Source: Bacteroidales bacterium
GTDB lineage: Bacteria; Bacteroidota; Bacteroidia; Bacteroidales; VadinHA17
Assembly: GCA_003157015.1 (NCBI GenBank)
Contig: PMIJ01000193.1
Location: 1 to 51,204, forward strand
Reading direction: 5' to 3'
DNA: 51,204 bases
Below the pieces are notes generated by a model, which saw nothing but the letters and a program-made list of their open reading frames with translations, was not told where the DNA came from and did no database searches. The position numbers and the translations under genes are program-made. This document shows, in pieces, positions 36,627-45,475 of this stretch; positions within the stretch are counted from its first letter, which is position 1; each line of letters begins with the position of its first letter.

Positions 36627-37381
36627 GGTGCTTTATTTTTTTCAATAAGTTCGTCCAGAAGGTTCTTATCACGTTGAGTGTCCATTGGTTTCCAGAATCC
36701 ATGATGTTTAAATGTGAACAACTGTTCATTATGTGCCATGTTTTCAAGAGGTTCCCTCTCGAAAACTGTGCTGTCGTCTTTAATATAATCAAAAACTTCA
36801 GGCTCACATACAAAGAATCCACCGTTTATCCAGGAGCCATCTCCTTTAGGTTTTTCCTGAAAACTGGTAACCATATTCGAATTATCAATGCTTATTGCAC
36901 CAAATTTTCCATCAGGCAGTACAGATGTCATGGTTATAATCTTCCTATGATTCTTATGAAATGCCAGTAGCTCATTTAAATTGATATCTGCCACTCCATC
37001 GCCATATGTCAACATAAATGGTTCGTTCCCAACATATTTTTGACCACGTTTTATTCTTCCTCCCGTCATGGTTCCCAAGCCCGTATCAATTAAGGTTACT
37101 TTCCAGGGTTCAGCTTGATTATTATGGTGCTCTATTGTATTGGATGTCATATCAATTGTCATATCGGCCATATGAAGAAAGTAATGGGCAAAATACTCTT
37201 TAATCAGATATCCCTTGTATCCGCAAAGAATGATAAATTCATTATATCCATAGAATGAATAAATTTTCATTATATGCCATAAAATTGGTTTACCTCCAAT
37301 CTCCACCATCGGCTTTGGTTTAATGGTAGTTTCTTCAGAGAGACGGGATCCTAATCCACCAGCCAGGATAAGTACTTTCAT
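36611..37381 (-). CDS. rfbF: Glucose-1-phosphate cytidylyltransferase
   Basis: This 256-residue nucleotidyltransferase has MKVLILAGGLGSRLSEETTI, KPKPMVEIGGKPILWHIMK, and the later blocks MLTYGDGVADI and WINGGFFVCEPEVF, all typical of RfbF/DdhA. It makes CDP-glucose from CTP and glucose-1-phosphate. Length is normal. It begins module B, 132 bases downstream of the exported deacetylase gene. That spacer (37382-37512) contains no clear promoter of the consensus seen elsewhere in the window. Confidence 0.95.
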   Translation of the reverse strand: MKVLILAGGLGSRLSEETTIKPKPMVEIGGKPILWHIMKIYSFYGYNEFIILCGYKGYLIKEYFAHYFLHMADMTIDMTSNTIEHHNNQAEPWKVTLIDTGLGTMTGGRIKRGQKYVGNEPFMLTYGDGVADINLNELLAFHKNHRKIITMTSVLPDGKFGAISIDNSNMVTSFQEKPKGDGSWINGGFFVCEPEVFDYIKDDSTVFEREPLENMAHNEQLFTFKHHGFWKPMDTQRDKNLLDELIEKNKAPWIKW

Positions 37382-37512
37382 TTTATTAAGCTTAAATATA
37401 ATTAAATATCTTTCTTCTTCGTTTGCGAAATGACTTAATCTAAAGATTTCACAAATACTACAATACGCTAATAATCAAGCTTACAAAGGATTGAAACAGT
37501 TCTTGCATCAAT

Positions 37513-38808
37513 TTAAATTTTCACCACCTTCTTTATTATTTTTCCCCCACCTGAACTATTCACTCTTATAAAATACACCCCTGTGCTTACTCCGAAGGTA
37601 TCAAAATTCAGGTTAATTACTCCGATCGCATTTTTCTCTTTCTGATGACTTAATAACCTTCCATTTATATCACAGAGTACAATATCAATATCCTGCTGAT
37701 CCAATACTTCCAGTGTTAACTTTATGTAATCATGAAAAGGATTGGAGCTCATATAAATAAACCTTATACCGGATTCTTTTCCCGGGACAGATATTGATTT
37801 CGGTCTGACAGTTATTTCCCTGTTATCCGGCGGAGCATCAAATAATATGAATTTGCTCTTATTATCGTATTCAGTGGTGAATTTTATACCATCTGAGACT
37901 GTAATACTGTCCCAGCTTGATGGCACTTTGATCTTAAAAGATAATGGTTGGTTATAAATTGAGTCGTCAAGGAAATCGTTGATCCGAAACTGAAAAACTG
38001 AATCTGTACATAATTCGCATTTGACCTCAGTATTATTTGATTCATCCATGTACTTTATTACATTGCTGATCGTGCTGCACCAGATCTTATCTTTGGCTTT
38101 TGCAATATAATCCAGGTGCTCGATAAGTACCCTGGAATCGATCGGTGAGTAACCTATATTATTAATTCCATGAATCATTTCTACAAGCCACAAATGATTC
38201 TTAATGGCAAAATCTATCCAGGGATTTGCCCTGTAAGTTCCGGTACGTTTATCAAAACTTTGCATTTTTAGGGCATACCTGTCAAACTTGTCAAATGAAT
38301 TATACCCGACATCTGTCGATCGGGCTGCTAAATATATGCCCTTAACAATCTGCTTTATTGAACTATTATAGATACCCCATGGATAACTCATAGTCAATCC
38401 TGCATTCATTCCAAAATTTCTATGCAAAAATGAATGTGAATCCAGCAGTTCCATTTTGGCATCCTCAATTCCTATTTTGACCAGATCTGCATGAGTAACA
38501 GTATGAGATCCGAGCTCATAGTCGTTTGAAATGTTATTGCTGATTATACTTTTTGTCACGCTGTCAATATTGCCAGTGATAATGTAAAATGTTGCAGGAA
38601 TGTTCCTCTCTTTTAAAAGTGGAAGTGCTACGGTAAACTGTGTAATATATCCATCGTCAAATGTCAGGCTTAGTATACTTTGTTTAAAACCGTACACCGG
38701 AGCAATCTGATAAAAAAAATCAGAGTTATCCACAGTTAGCTTTTGAGCTGTCAGATTAAGGCTTAGACCAATCAGGCTAAAAAGAATCATAAAAAATTGA
38801 ACCCGCAT
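37513..38808 (-). CDS. Secreted polysaccharide deacetylase with a T9SS C-terminal sorting domain
   Basis: This 431-residue protein has a signal peptide (MRVQFFMILFSLIGLSLNLTAQ, cleaved after about residue 22). A NodB deacetylase domain follows, with LSLTFDDGYITQ (metal-binding D51 and D52) and LGSHTVTHADLV (H102 and H106). A linker leads to the C-terminal type A sorting domain (about 350-431), ending in GGKIIKKVVKI. Proteins with this tail cross the outer membrane by type IX secretion and are anchored on the surface. Glycan deacetylation or hydrolysis outside the cell is expected. Its place between fcl and rfbF is unusual for an exported enzyme. Confidence 0.9.
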   Translation of the reverse strand: MRVQFFMILFSLIGLSLNLTAQKLTVDNSDFFYQIAPVYGFKQSILSLTFDDGYITQFTVALPLLKERNIPATFYIITGNIDSVTKSIISNNISNDYELGSHTVTHADLVKIGIEDAKMELLDSHSFLHRNFGMNAGLTMSYPWGIYNSSIKQIVKGIYLAARSTDVGYNSFDKFDRYALKMQSFDKRTGTYRANPWIDFAIKNHLWLVEMIHGINNIGYSPIDSRVLIEHLDYIAKAKDKIWCSTISNVIKYMDESNNTEVKCELCTDSVFQFRINDFLDDSIYNQPLSFKIKVPSSWDSITVSDGIKFTTEYDNKSKFILFDAPPDNREITVRPKSISVPGKESGIRFIYMSSNPFHDYIKLTLEVLDQQDIDIVLCDINGRLLSHQKEKNAIGVINLNFDTFGVSTGVYFIRVNSSGGGKIIKKVVKI

Positions 38809-38986
38809 ATTCTTCCTGGAGAATCCTTAATGTGGAAACTCTGACTGAGATTTTGAACTATTTATTAATTCCTGCCGGATGAGTATTTACTATTCGTAAA
38901 GAACAATGACTTTATTTGATACTAAAAAAATCAATTAGTCAGCTGTAAAGAATATGATAATTGTTACACAATATAAACAGCACCTG

Positions 38987-40096
38987 CTATTCTGAATATT
39001 TTCTGTATATCATCTCAATACCATCTTTCAAACTTATTTTTTCCTTCCATCCCAGATTATTGATTTTCGAAACATCAAGCAGTTTGCGATAGGTACCATC
39101 AGGCTTCGAACTGTCCCAATTAAGCTGCCCTTTGAATCCTACGGTACCCTTTATTAACATTGCAAGCTCCTGAATAGTCAGATCCTGACCGGTACCGATA
39201 TTTATATGTGTATTTAAAACAGATCCCTTCGACGGCTTCAGATCCTCAAAGTCTATGTTTTGCATTACAAAAACGCAGGCATCAGCCAAATCATCAACAT
39301 ATAAAAATTCTCGATACGGGCTTCCAGTTCCCCACAGTGTAATCGAAACACGGTGTGAAGTATGAGGTGTGAGGTGTGAGGTATCTTGTGAGATCTGGAC
39401 TCCGTATTTTGAAAGTTTATCAAGTATTTCTGATTCCGAGAATGAATCACTTACTCCTTCAATAGGGTATTTTTTCAAATCTTTCCGTATTGATTTCCAA
39501 TCATTATTTTCCAGACATTTGCCAAGATACATTTTTCTGATTAATGCCGGAAGAACATGTGATGTTTCAAGGTTATAATTATCATTTGGACCGTAAAGGT
39601 TCGTTGGCATTACAGAAACAAAATTGGTTCCGTATTGTACGTTATACGATTCACAAATCTTAATACCCGCAATTTTTGCAATGGCATAGGGCTCGTTGGT
39701 ATATTCGAGCTCCCCGGTTAATAAGTATTCCTCTTTTATCGGTTGCGGGCAATTTCCGGGATATATACAGGAACTTCCGAGAAACAACAGTTTCTTAACG
39801 CCATTTACATAACTCTGGTGGATTATGTTGTTCTGAATCATCAGATTCTCGTATATGAATTGTGCCCGGTATTTGTTATTTGACAGGATACCACCCACTT
39901 TTGCTGCAGCGAGAACAACATACTCCGGCTTTTCTTTTTCAAAGAAATCAGCAACAGTTTTCTGATCAGTAAGGTCATAAGGAGGAAAAGGAGTGAATAC
40001 AAAATTTGAATATCCTTTTGCCATCAGATTTCTGTGAATGGCGCTACCTACCATGCCGTTGTGACCTGCTATGTATATTTTCGAGTTTTTATCCAT
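38987..40096 (-). CDS. fcl: GDP-L-fucose synthase
   Basis: This epimerase/reductase of about 369 residues has KIYIAGHNGMVGSAI (the SDR loop), LAAAKVGGI, SSCIYPGNCPQPI and the YxxxK pair in YAIAKIAG. It converts GDP-4-keto-6-deoxymannose, made by the next gene gmd, to GDP-L-fucose. I use the ATG at 40096 (MDKNSKIY). A GTG at 40132 would add twelve residues encoded by repeat sequence. The Bacteroidota-type insertion (EGVSDSFSESEILDKLSKYG) is present. Just after it the linker QDTSHLTPHTSH is encoded by a degenerate 7-bp repeat at 39353-39380, then SITLWGTGSPYREFL resumes the conserved fold. Confidence 0.93.
   Translation of the reverse strand: MDKNSKIYIAGHNGMVGSAIHRNLMAKGYSNFVFTPFPPYDLTDQKTVADFFEKEKPEYVVLAAAKVGGILSNNKYRAQFIYENLMIQNNIIHQSYVNGVKKLLFLGSSCIYPGNCPQPIKEEYLLTGELEYTNEPYAIAKIAGIKICESYNVQYGTNFVSVMPTNLYGPNDNYNLETSHVLPALIRKMYLGKCLENNDWKSIRKDLKKYPIEGVSDSFSESEILDKLSKYGVQISQDTSHLTPHTSHRVSITLWGTGSPYREFLYVDDLADACVFVMQNIDFEDLKPSKGSVLNTHINIGTGQDLTIQELAMLIKGTVGFKGQLNWDSSKPDGTYRKLLDVSKINNLGWKEKISLKDGIEMIYRKYSE
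39353..39380. repeat. Degenerate 7-bp tandem repeat inside fcl
   Basis: On the plus strand the units read GTGTGAA, GTATGAG, GTGTGAG, GTGTGAG, with decaying copies (GTATCTT, GTGAG) to about 39392. On the coding strand the unit is CTCACAC. Because 7 is not a multiple of 3, gain or loss of one unit would shift the fcl frame. Only two adjacent copies are identical, so slippage would be modest. Confidence 0.8.
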
Positions 40097-40118
40097 AATT
40101 TTAATTTTTGAAGAACTT

Positions 40119-40138
40119 ACACAGAGATACACAGAGTT
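40119..40138. repeat. Short direct repeat ACACAGAG between gmd and fcl
   Basis: Two tandem 10-base units, ACACAGAGAT and ACACAGAGTT, fill most of the 59-base gap between gmd and fcl. They look like a fragment of the degenerate CACAGAG/CTCTGTG intergenic repeats often seen in Bacteroidota genomes. The element at the right edge of the window has a related style. Confidence 0.5.
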
Positions 40139-40155
40139 TCATAGAGCACCTCATG

Positions 40156-41199
40156 TTATTCAATGCGTTTTTTTGCCTTTTCAAAATCCGAGTTAACCAT
40201 AATTCTAACTAAATCTTTAAAGGTAGTTTTAGGTTTCCACCCGAGTTTTTCATATGCTTTGGCGGGATTGCCTATAAGCAGTTCTACTTCTGTAGGTCTG
40301 AAATAGCGCGGATCTATGCTGACAACTTCCCTCCCAGATGATTTCAATCTGCCTGTTTCATCTACACCTTTCCCGGCCCAGATAATTTCTTCGCCCAACA
40401 CTTTGAATGTTTCTTCAACAAATTCGCGAATTGTATGTGTTTCATTTGTTGCCAGAACATAATCATCCGGCTGATCTGCCTGAAGTATGCGCCACATGCC
40501 TTCAACATATTCTGGTGCATAACCCCAGTCTCTTTTCGAATCAAGATTGCCAAGAAATAGTTTTTCCTGTTGTCCCAGAATAATTTTTGAAGCGGCAACG
40601 GTTATCTTGCGAGTGACAAATGTTTTGCCCCTCCTTTCACTTTCGTGATTAAACAGAATCCCATTTGACGCAAATACATTATAAGCCTCTCTGTAATTAA
40701 TTACAATCCAATATGCATATAATTTTGCCGCAGCATATGGACTCCTGGGATAAAACGGAGTCGTTTCAGTCTGTGGGATCTCCTGCACTTTACCATACAA
40801 CTCAGAAGTTGATGCCTGGTAAAAACGTGTCTTTATGCCTGTCTCTTTTATTGCGTCAAGAAAACGAAGAGTTCCGACACCGTCAACTTCTGCAGTATAT
40901 TCGGGCACCTCAAAAGATACCTGTACATGAGATTGTGCTCCCAGATTATAAATTTCGTCAGGCTGAATTCTCTCCACTAGTCTGTTCAGATTGCTTGAAT
41001 CCGTTAAATCACCGAAATGAAGAAAAAAAGTTTTATTTATTACTTCACGATTATTGTAGATATGGTCTATTCTGAATGTATTAAACGAGCTCGATCGCCT
41101 CATGATCCCATGAACGATATATCCTTTATCCAACAATAATTCTGTAAGATAAGATCCATCCTGACCTGTAATTCCTGAAATTAATGCAATTTTTTTCAT
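40156..41199 (-). CDS. gmd: GDP-mannose 4,6-dehydratase
   Basis: This 347-residue SDR has [19 protein letters not shown] (the GxxGQDG loop typical of GMD), [40 protein letters not shown] and the YxxxK pair in [27 protein letters not shown] is the GMD signature near residue 183. It makes GDP-4-keto-6-deoxymannose for fcl. It follows the nucleotidyltransferase-kinase fusion by 30 bases and precedes fcl by 59 bases. Confidence 0.96.
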   Translation of the reverse strand: MKKIALISGITGQDGSYLTELLLDKGYIVHGIMRRSSSFNTFRIDHIYNNREVINKTFFLHFGDLTDSSNLNRLVERIQPDEIYNLGAQSHVQVSFEVPEYTAEVDGVGTLRFLDAIKETGIKTRFYQASTSELYGKVQEIPQTETTPFYPRSPYAAAKLYAYWIVINYREAYNVFASNGILFNHESERRGKTFVTRKITVAASKIILGQQEKLFLGNLDSKRDWGYAPEYVEGMWRILQADQPDDYVLATNETHTIREFVEETFKVLGEEIIWAGKGVDETGRLKSSGREVVSIDPRYFRPTEVELLIGNPAKAYEKLGWKPKTTFKDLVRIMVNSDFEKAKKRIE

Positions 41200-41229
41200 A
41201 TTTATAATTCTTAAAATGCGTCTATAGAA

Positions 41230-42393
41230 TCATATCCAATAATCTTTTATCCTGATTTTTACCTTAATTGCATTCGGTATTTCTTTTTCACTGATAAGGA
41301 TGAGGTATCCACCTCCGCCTGCACCTGACAATTTCCATGCAAGCGCCTTATCCCTGTGGCTATCAATAACTTTAGCAATCTTCTCAGTCATCATCCTTGG
41401 AAACATTGTAACCTGGGAATTAAAAGAAGATGAGAATCCTTTTGTAAATAAACTGAGATCCTTTCTGATCAAACCATCCCAGGCCATCTCAGCAGCGTCT
41501 GTGAGTCGTTTGACGTTATCAGCAGATATATTTGTATTTTCAAGTACCACAAAATCCGCCGGCCGGGGCCAAAGGGTCACCATATAAAGCCGTTCTTCCA
41601 GCCATTTTATTATTGAAACGTCAGATATAGTTTCAAATTTTGAGGGCCAGTATTTTCCCTCGTCATAAAAAAACCTGTTTATACCGGGCATGGTTATACC
41701 GATAGAATCCTGTGAGCCGCTCACATCTTTTGTTCCAGGGTCATTGTCATATCTGAAAAGTATTTTTGCCAGTTTCTCCCGATTCTCCATGGGAAGGTTA
41801 TCGTTCCATAATTCAATTGCCTTCTTTCGGGTAGAAGTGGCCATACCTGAACGCTCATTGAATTCTACTGTAGGTTCAATTGATGCAGTTATTGCCCAAC
41901 CCGCACAGAACTTTGAAACATAGGGTTGATCAATCCATGTACCCGCCAGATCAATTCTATATGGAATAGGGGTTTCCTTTCTTAATGATGTAGTTGACCG
42001 CACCGGCAAATTTGCGTATGGTATTCTTTTCAGAACCTTATATTCTATTCCAAGATCTTTACATAGTTGTTCTTTATCGGGAGTGTGGCCATCTTCGTTA
42101 ACTATAAAAACATCGGGTCTAAGATCTTTCATATCCTCTAAAAAGTCCAGGATTCCGCTTCCTTTGTTGATATTGACTTCATGTACACACGATAATGCAT
42201 CAAGAATATATAGCCGCTCGTCTTCGGAGTTTATTGTTTTACGCCCTTTCAGATCATTTATTGTCTTATCCGAACCTAATCCTACGTGCAATTGTCCAAA
42301 CTGAGCAGCTTCTTTTAAAAATGCAATGTGTCCTGAATGAAGAATATCAAAACAACCGCTAACGAAAACTTTCTTGTTTTTATTACTGGGCAT
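41230..42393 (-). CDS. Nucleotidyltransferase fused to a GHMP-type kinase
   Basis: This 387-residue protein fuses two domains. Residues 1-130 form a cytidylyltransferase-like domain: VFVSGCFDILHSGHIAFL (with the HxGH motif), VGLGSDKTI, and LPVRSTTSLRKE, which matches the closing RSTS/T-x-L motif. Residues 140-387 form a GHMP kinase-like domain: PYRIDLAGTWIDQPYVS (motif 1), SGMATSTRKKAIELW in the glycine-rich motif 2 position, GSQDSIGITMPG, and WKLSGAGGGGYLILI (motif 3). The pair suggests phosphorylation and nucleotide activation of a sugar by one polypeptide, analogous in concept to fucokinase/GDP-fucose pyrophosphorylase but with a different nucleotidyltransferase fold. The motif 1 to motif 2 spacing is short. 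Substrate unknown. Confidence 0.82.
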   Translation of the reverse strand: MPSNKNKKVFVSGCFDILHSGHIAFLKEAAQFGQLHVGLGSDKTINDLKGRKTINSEDERLYILDALSCVHEVNINKGSGILDFLEDMKDLRPDVFIVNEDGHTPDKEQLCKDLGIEYKVLKRIPYANLPVRSTTSLRKETPIPYRIDLAGTWIDQPYVSKFCAGWAITASIEPTVEFNERSGMATSTRKKAIELWNDNLPMENREKLAKILFRYDNDPGTKDVSGSQDSIGITMPGINRFFYDEGKYWPSKFETISDVSIIKWLEERLYMVTLWPRPADFVVLENTNISADNVKRLTDAAEMAWDGLIRKDLSLFTKGFSSSFNSQVTMFPRMMTEKIAKVIDSHRDKALAWKLSGAGGGGYLILISEKEIPNAIKVKIRIKDYWI

Positions 42394-42419
42394 TTTGCGA
42401 AAAGGTTAAAGGGGGAAGA

Positions 42420-44318
42420 TTAAAGAGTTGAAACAATATTGGAAGTATACCCGGGAACAATATCCATCATCTCTTCAATTAACTTTGCCTCAGATATTGT
42501 GTTAATGGTTGCAAGTATCACGTCAATTTTCAGGCTGATAGTTTCAAAATCAGAATCAGCAACCTGAGCAATGCTGATTTTGGGATGATGAGTAGGAATC
42601 ATCGGCTCATCGTCAGAAAAAAGTTCTTCATAGAGTTTTTCACCCGGTCGTAAACCAATATACTTTATTTTAATATCCTTGTGTGGTTCAAGACCTGACA
42701 GACGAATCAGATTGATGGCAACATCCAAAACCTTCACCGGCTCTCCCATATCGAAAACGTATATTTCTCCTCCGTTGCCCATAAAGCCTGCTTCAAGCAC
42801 TAACTGGCAAGCTTCAGGAATAGTCATAAAAAAACGGGTAATGTCAGGGTGAGTAATGGTTACCGGTCCTCCAGCGGCAATCTGTTTATTGAAAAGAGGT
42901 ATTACGGAACCGTTTGACCCAAGCACATTGCCGAAACGTGTCGTTATAAATTGCGTCTTTATTCCTTTTCTCTGTGACAACGCATGAACCAGCAATTCGC
43001 AAATTTTCTTGGTAGCACCCATTACATTTGTCGGATTCACTGCTTTATCTGAAGATATCATCACAAATTTCTCGGCTTTATATTTCATCGCCAACTCCGA
43101 AATTAATTCAGTACCTCCTACATTTACCCTGAAAGCCTCATGCGGGTGTAGTTCCATTATCGGAACATGCTTATATGCTGCAGCGTGAAAAACTATGTCA
43201 GGTCTGTATTTTTTGAAGATCTCTTCCATATATTCCTTCCGAGTCACATCCCCAACAATTATACGGAAATTGAATCCTGGCATTTTATTTTTTAATTCCT
43301 CACCCAGATAAAAACATGGAGTCTCAGCCTGATCCACAATTATCAGTTGTTTTGTATTAAATCGTGTAAGCTGCCTTGCGATTTCTGAACCTATAGATCC
43401 GGCACCTCCGGTGACAAGAATGGTTTTACCGATTAATCCGTTTTGTATTTTTTCAAGATCAAGAGTAATTGGATCTCTGCCAAGAAGGTCCTCTAATTTG
43501 ACTTTTTTAAGGTTCTTAACCTCAAGATGGCCATTCATCCAGGTATCGAAAGAAGGTGTATCCAGAATTTCACAACCAAAACCTATCATCGACTCAATTA
43601 CCTCCTTTTTCTTCAGAAACGCTATATTATTTATAGCAATAATAAAAACTTGCACATTTTCATTCTCAATAAAGTACTTTGTGAGAATCTTTCTTGAATA
43701 AACCGGGTATCCATCGACATTTTTTCCCTGAATTTTTTTATCATCGTCAATGAAACCTATAAGCCTGTACATATCCTTCGGATCACCTTCAATAAGCCTT
43801 TTTACCAGGATCCCCATTTCCCCGGATCCGTAGATTAAAACATTTTTCCTGTCATGCGAGGAGGATGATGCAAATTCGTAGAACATTTTTACAAATACCC
43901 TGAAAAGGAAAAGCAATATCGTTACTGCTCCGCAATGAATCAGAAGAATCGATACTGGTATATTGAAAACTGAACTCCATTCATTTTTACGGCTCATAAC
44001 TGTGACGAGGACCAGAACTGCCAGAGCACTAAAGTTCGTTGCAATTATCTTATAAGTATCTCTGATAGTCGTATGCCTTATCATTCCCGAATAAGATTTG
44101 AAAATCAGATTGAATGTTACATAAACTGCAAGCACAAGATATGACTGTCTGAATACTGTTGATATGTCAAAAGTATAGACTTCAAAATTGTATCGGAGCA
44201 TATAGGCTATAAGAAAGGAGAAAAATACAGCAGCCGAGTCAAGAAGAAAGACCAGCCATCGCGGTAGGGAGTGATTTTTAAAAACCCTGATAATTTTTCC
44301 TTTAAATGCTTTTATCAT
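42420..44318 (-). CDS. UDP-GlcNAc 4,6-dehydratase, PglF/WbpM/CapD family
   Basis: This 632-residue membrane-anchored SDR has four N-terminal helices (about 20-150), a first nucleotide-binding region (VLIYGSGEMGILVKRLIEG), and the catalytic SDR domain with ILVTGGAGSIGSEIARQL. FHAAAYKHVPIMELHP, ISSDKAVNPTNVMGATKK (methionine where tyrosine is usual in SDRs, as in WbpM/FlaA1) and TTRFGNVLGSNGSV follow. It forms UDP-4-keto-6-deoxy-HexNAc, the shared precursor of QuiNAc/FucNAc (through the SDR at 8199) and 4-amino sugars (through the aminotransferase at 17245). It is followed by the fusion gene after 26 bases. Confidence 0.92.
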   Translation of the reverse strand: MIKAFKGKIIRVFKNHSLPRWLVFLLDSAAVFFSFLIAYMLRYNFEVYTFDISTVFRQSYLVLAVYVTFNLIFKSYSGMIRHTTIRDTYKIIATNFSALAVLVLVTVMSRKNEWSSVFNIPVSILLIHCGAVTILLFLFRVFVKMFYEFASSSSHDRKNVLIYGSGEMGILVKRLIEGDPKDMYRLIGFIDDDKKIQGKNVDGYPVYSRKILTKYFIENENVQVFIIAINNIAFLKKKEVIESMIGFGCEILDTPSFDTWMNGHLEVKNLKKVKLEDLLGRDPITLDLEKIQNGLIGKTILVTGGAGSIGSEIARQLTRFNTKQLIIVDQAETPCFYLGEELKNKMPGFNFRIIVGDVTRKEYMEEIFKKYRPDIVFHAAAYKHVPIMELHPHEAFRVNVGGTELISELAMKYKAEKFVMISSDKAVNPTNVMGATKKICELLVHALSQRKGIKTQFITTRFGNVLGSNGSVIPLFNKQIAAGGPVTITHPDITRFFMTIPEACQLVLEAGFMGNGGEIYVFDMGEPVKVLDVAINLIRLSGLEPHKDIKIKYIGLRPGEKLYEELFSDDEPMIPTHHPKISIAQVADSDFETISLKIDVILATINTISEAKLIEEMMDIVPGYTSNIVSTL

Positions 44319-44436
44319 ACCAGTACGCAGAAATAAAAAACTAGTTAATTTATACAGCTAACGCATCGTCAGTCACATAACTGATATTTGTATGTGCCTG
44401 ATTATCTGTTTTTTCAGATATTTTATGTAACAATTG

Positions 44437-45420
44437 TTACAAATTCTTCCAATACCATTTAACCGCCTCTTTAAGGCCATCTTCAACATTTAATATCGGT
44501 GAATAGTATAATAGTCGTTTAGCTTTTTCAATAGATGCCAGTGAATGTGGGATATCGCCTGCCCTTGCAGGTCCATAAACCGGTTCAATGGCTAAAATGT
44601 CCTTATCGAACTCTGCTGCCAGGTTCCGGATACTAAAGAACAACTGGTTAAGCGTTGTTCTTTCACCATGAGCAACATTATAAACCTGATTCAATGCTTC
44701 TTTATTCTGAACAACAGATGCAAGATGGTTTGCCTGTAGCACGTTGTCGATGTAAGTAAAATCTCGGGAAACGGATCCGTCACCATTTATAAGAGGTACC
44801 TCATGCTTCATCATCATTTTCATGAATTTAGGAATAACCGCAGCATAAGCTCCGTCCGGATCCTGCCTTCTGCCAAAAACGTTGAAATAACGTAATCCAA
44901 TCACGTCAATTCCGTAAGTTTTTGCAAAATTGGCTGCAAAAAGTTCATCCACGTACTTTGTAATTCCATATGGAGAAAGAGGAGCGCCAATCTTATCTTC
45001 AACTTTAGGCAAATCAGTATGATCGCCATAAGTGGAAGAGCTGGCTGCATAAATAAACCTTTTAACCCCCAACTCTTTTGCAGCAAAAAGGACCTTTACA
45101 AAACCACCTATGTTTACATCTGTCGATGTTATCGGATCAGTTATCGACCGGGGCACAGATCCTAATGCAGCTTCGTGAAAGACAATATCTATATTTTCAA
45201 CAGCTTTCAGGCAGTCGCTGTAATTCCGTATATCTCCTTCAATAAGTTTAAAATGAGGATTTTTAGCAAAAGCTTTCAGATTTTCTCTTTTACCTGTTGA
45301 AAAATTATCGAGACAGACGACATTATTTCCTGAATTCAATAATGCCTCGACAAGATTTGAGCCGATGAAACCTGCTCCTCCGGTAACCAACACTCTCCTA
45401 TCCTTCAAGATTCGTTCCAT
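44437..45420 (-). CDS. UDP-HexNAc 4-epimerase, WbpP-like
   Basis: This extended SDR of about 327 residues has VLVTGGAGFIGSNLVEAL, CLDNFSTGKREN, FHEAALGSVPRSITDP, YAASSSTYGD and the YxxxK pair in YGITKYVDE. LRYFNVFGRRQDPDGAYAAVIPKF is characteristic of the WbpP/Gne group that interconverts UDP-GlcNAc and UDP-GalNAc. The ATG at 45420 (MERILKD) is preferred. A TTG at 45426 would add two residues. It sits between the 2-epimerase gene and the PglF-like dehydratase gene. Confidence 0.9.
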   Translation of the reverse strand: MERILKDRRVLVTGGAGFIGSNLVEALLNSGNNVVCLDNFSTGKRENLKAFAKNPHFKLIEGDIRNYSDCLKAVENIDIVFHEAALGSVPRSITDPITSTDVNIGGFVKVLFAAKELGVKRFIYAASSSTYGDHTDLPKVEDKIGAPLSPYGITKYVDELFAANFAKTYGIDVIGLRYFNVFGRRQDPDGAYAAVIPKFMKMMMKHEVPLINGDGSVSRDFTYIDNVLQANHLASVVQNKEALNQVYNVAHGERTTLNQLFFSIRNLAAEFDKDILAIEPVYGPARAGDIPHSLASIEKAKRLLYYSPILNVEDGLKEAVKWYWKNL

Positions 45421-45475
45421 CAGCAATTTAAAAAAGCAATATTACAAATTTTAACAGAATTTAACATTATAAATC

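Noticed and set aside
44401..44440. Perfect palindrome GTAACAATTGTTAC and a nearby TATCTG/CAGATA hairpin after the 4-epimerase gene
   Set aside because: The hairpin lacks a T-tract on the coding strand. The palindrome overlaps the stop codon and a similar AATTGTTAC occurs only once more (near 38958), which is not enough to call an operator.
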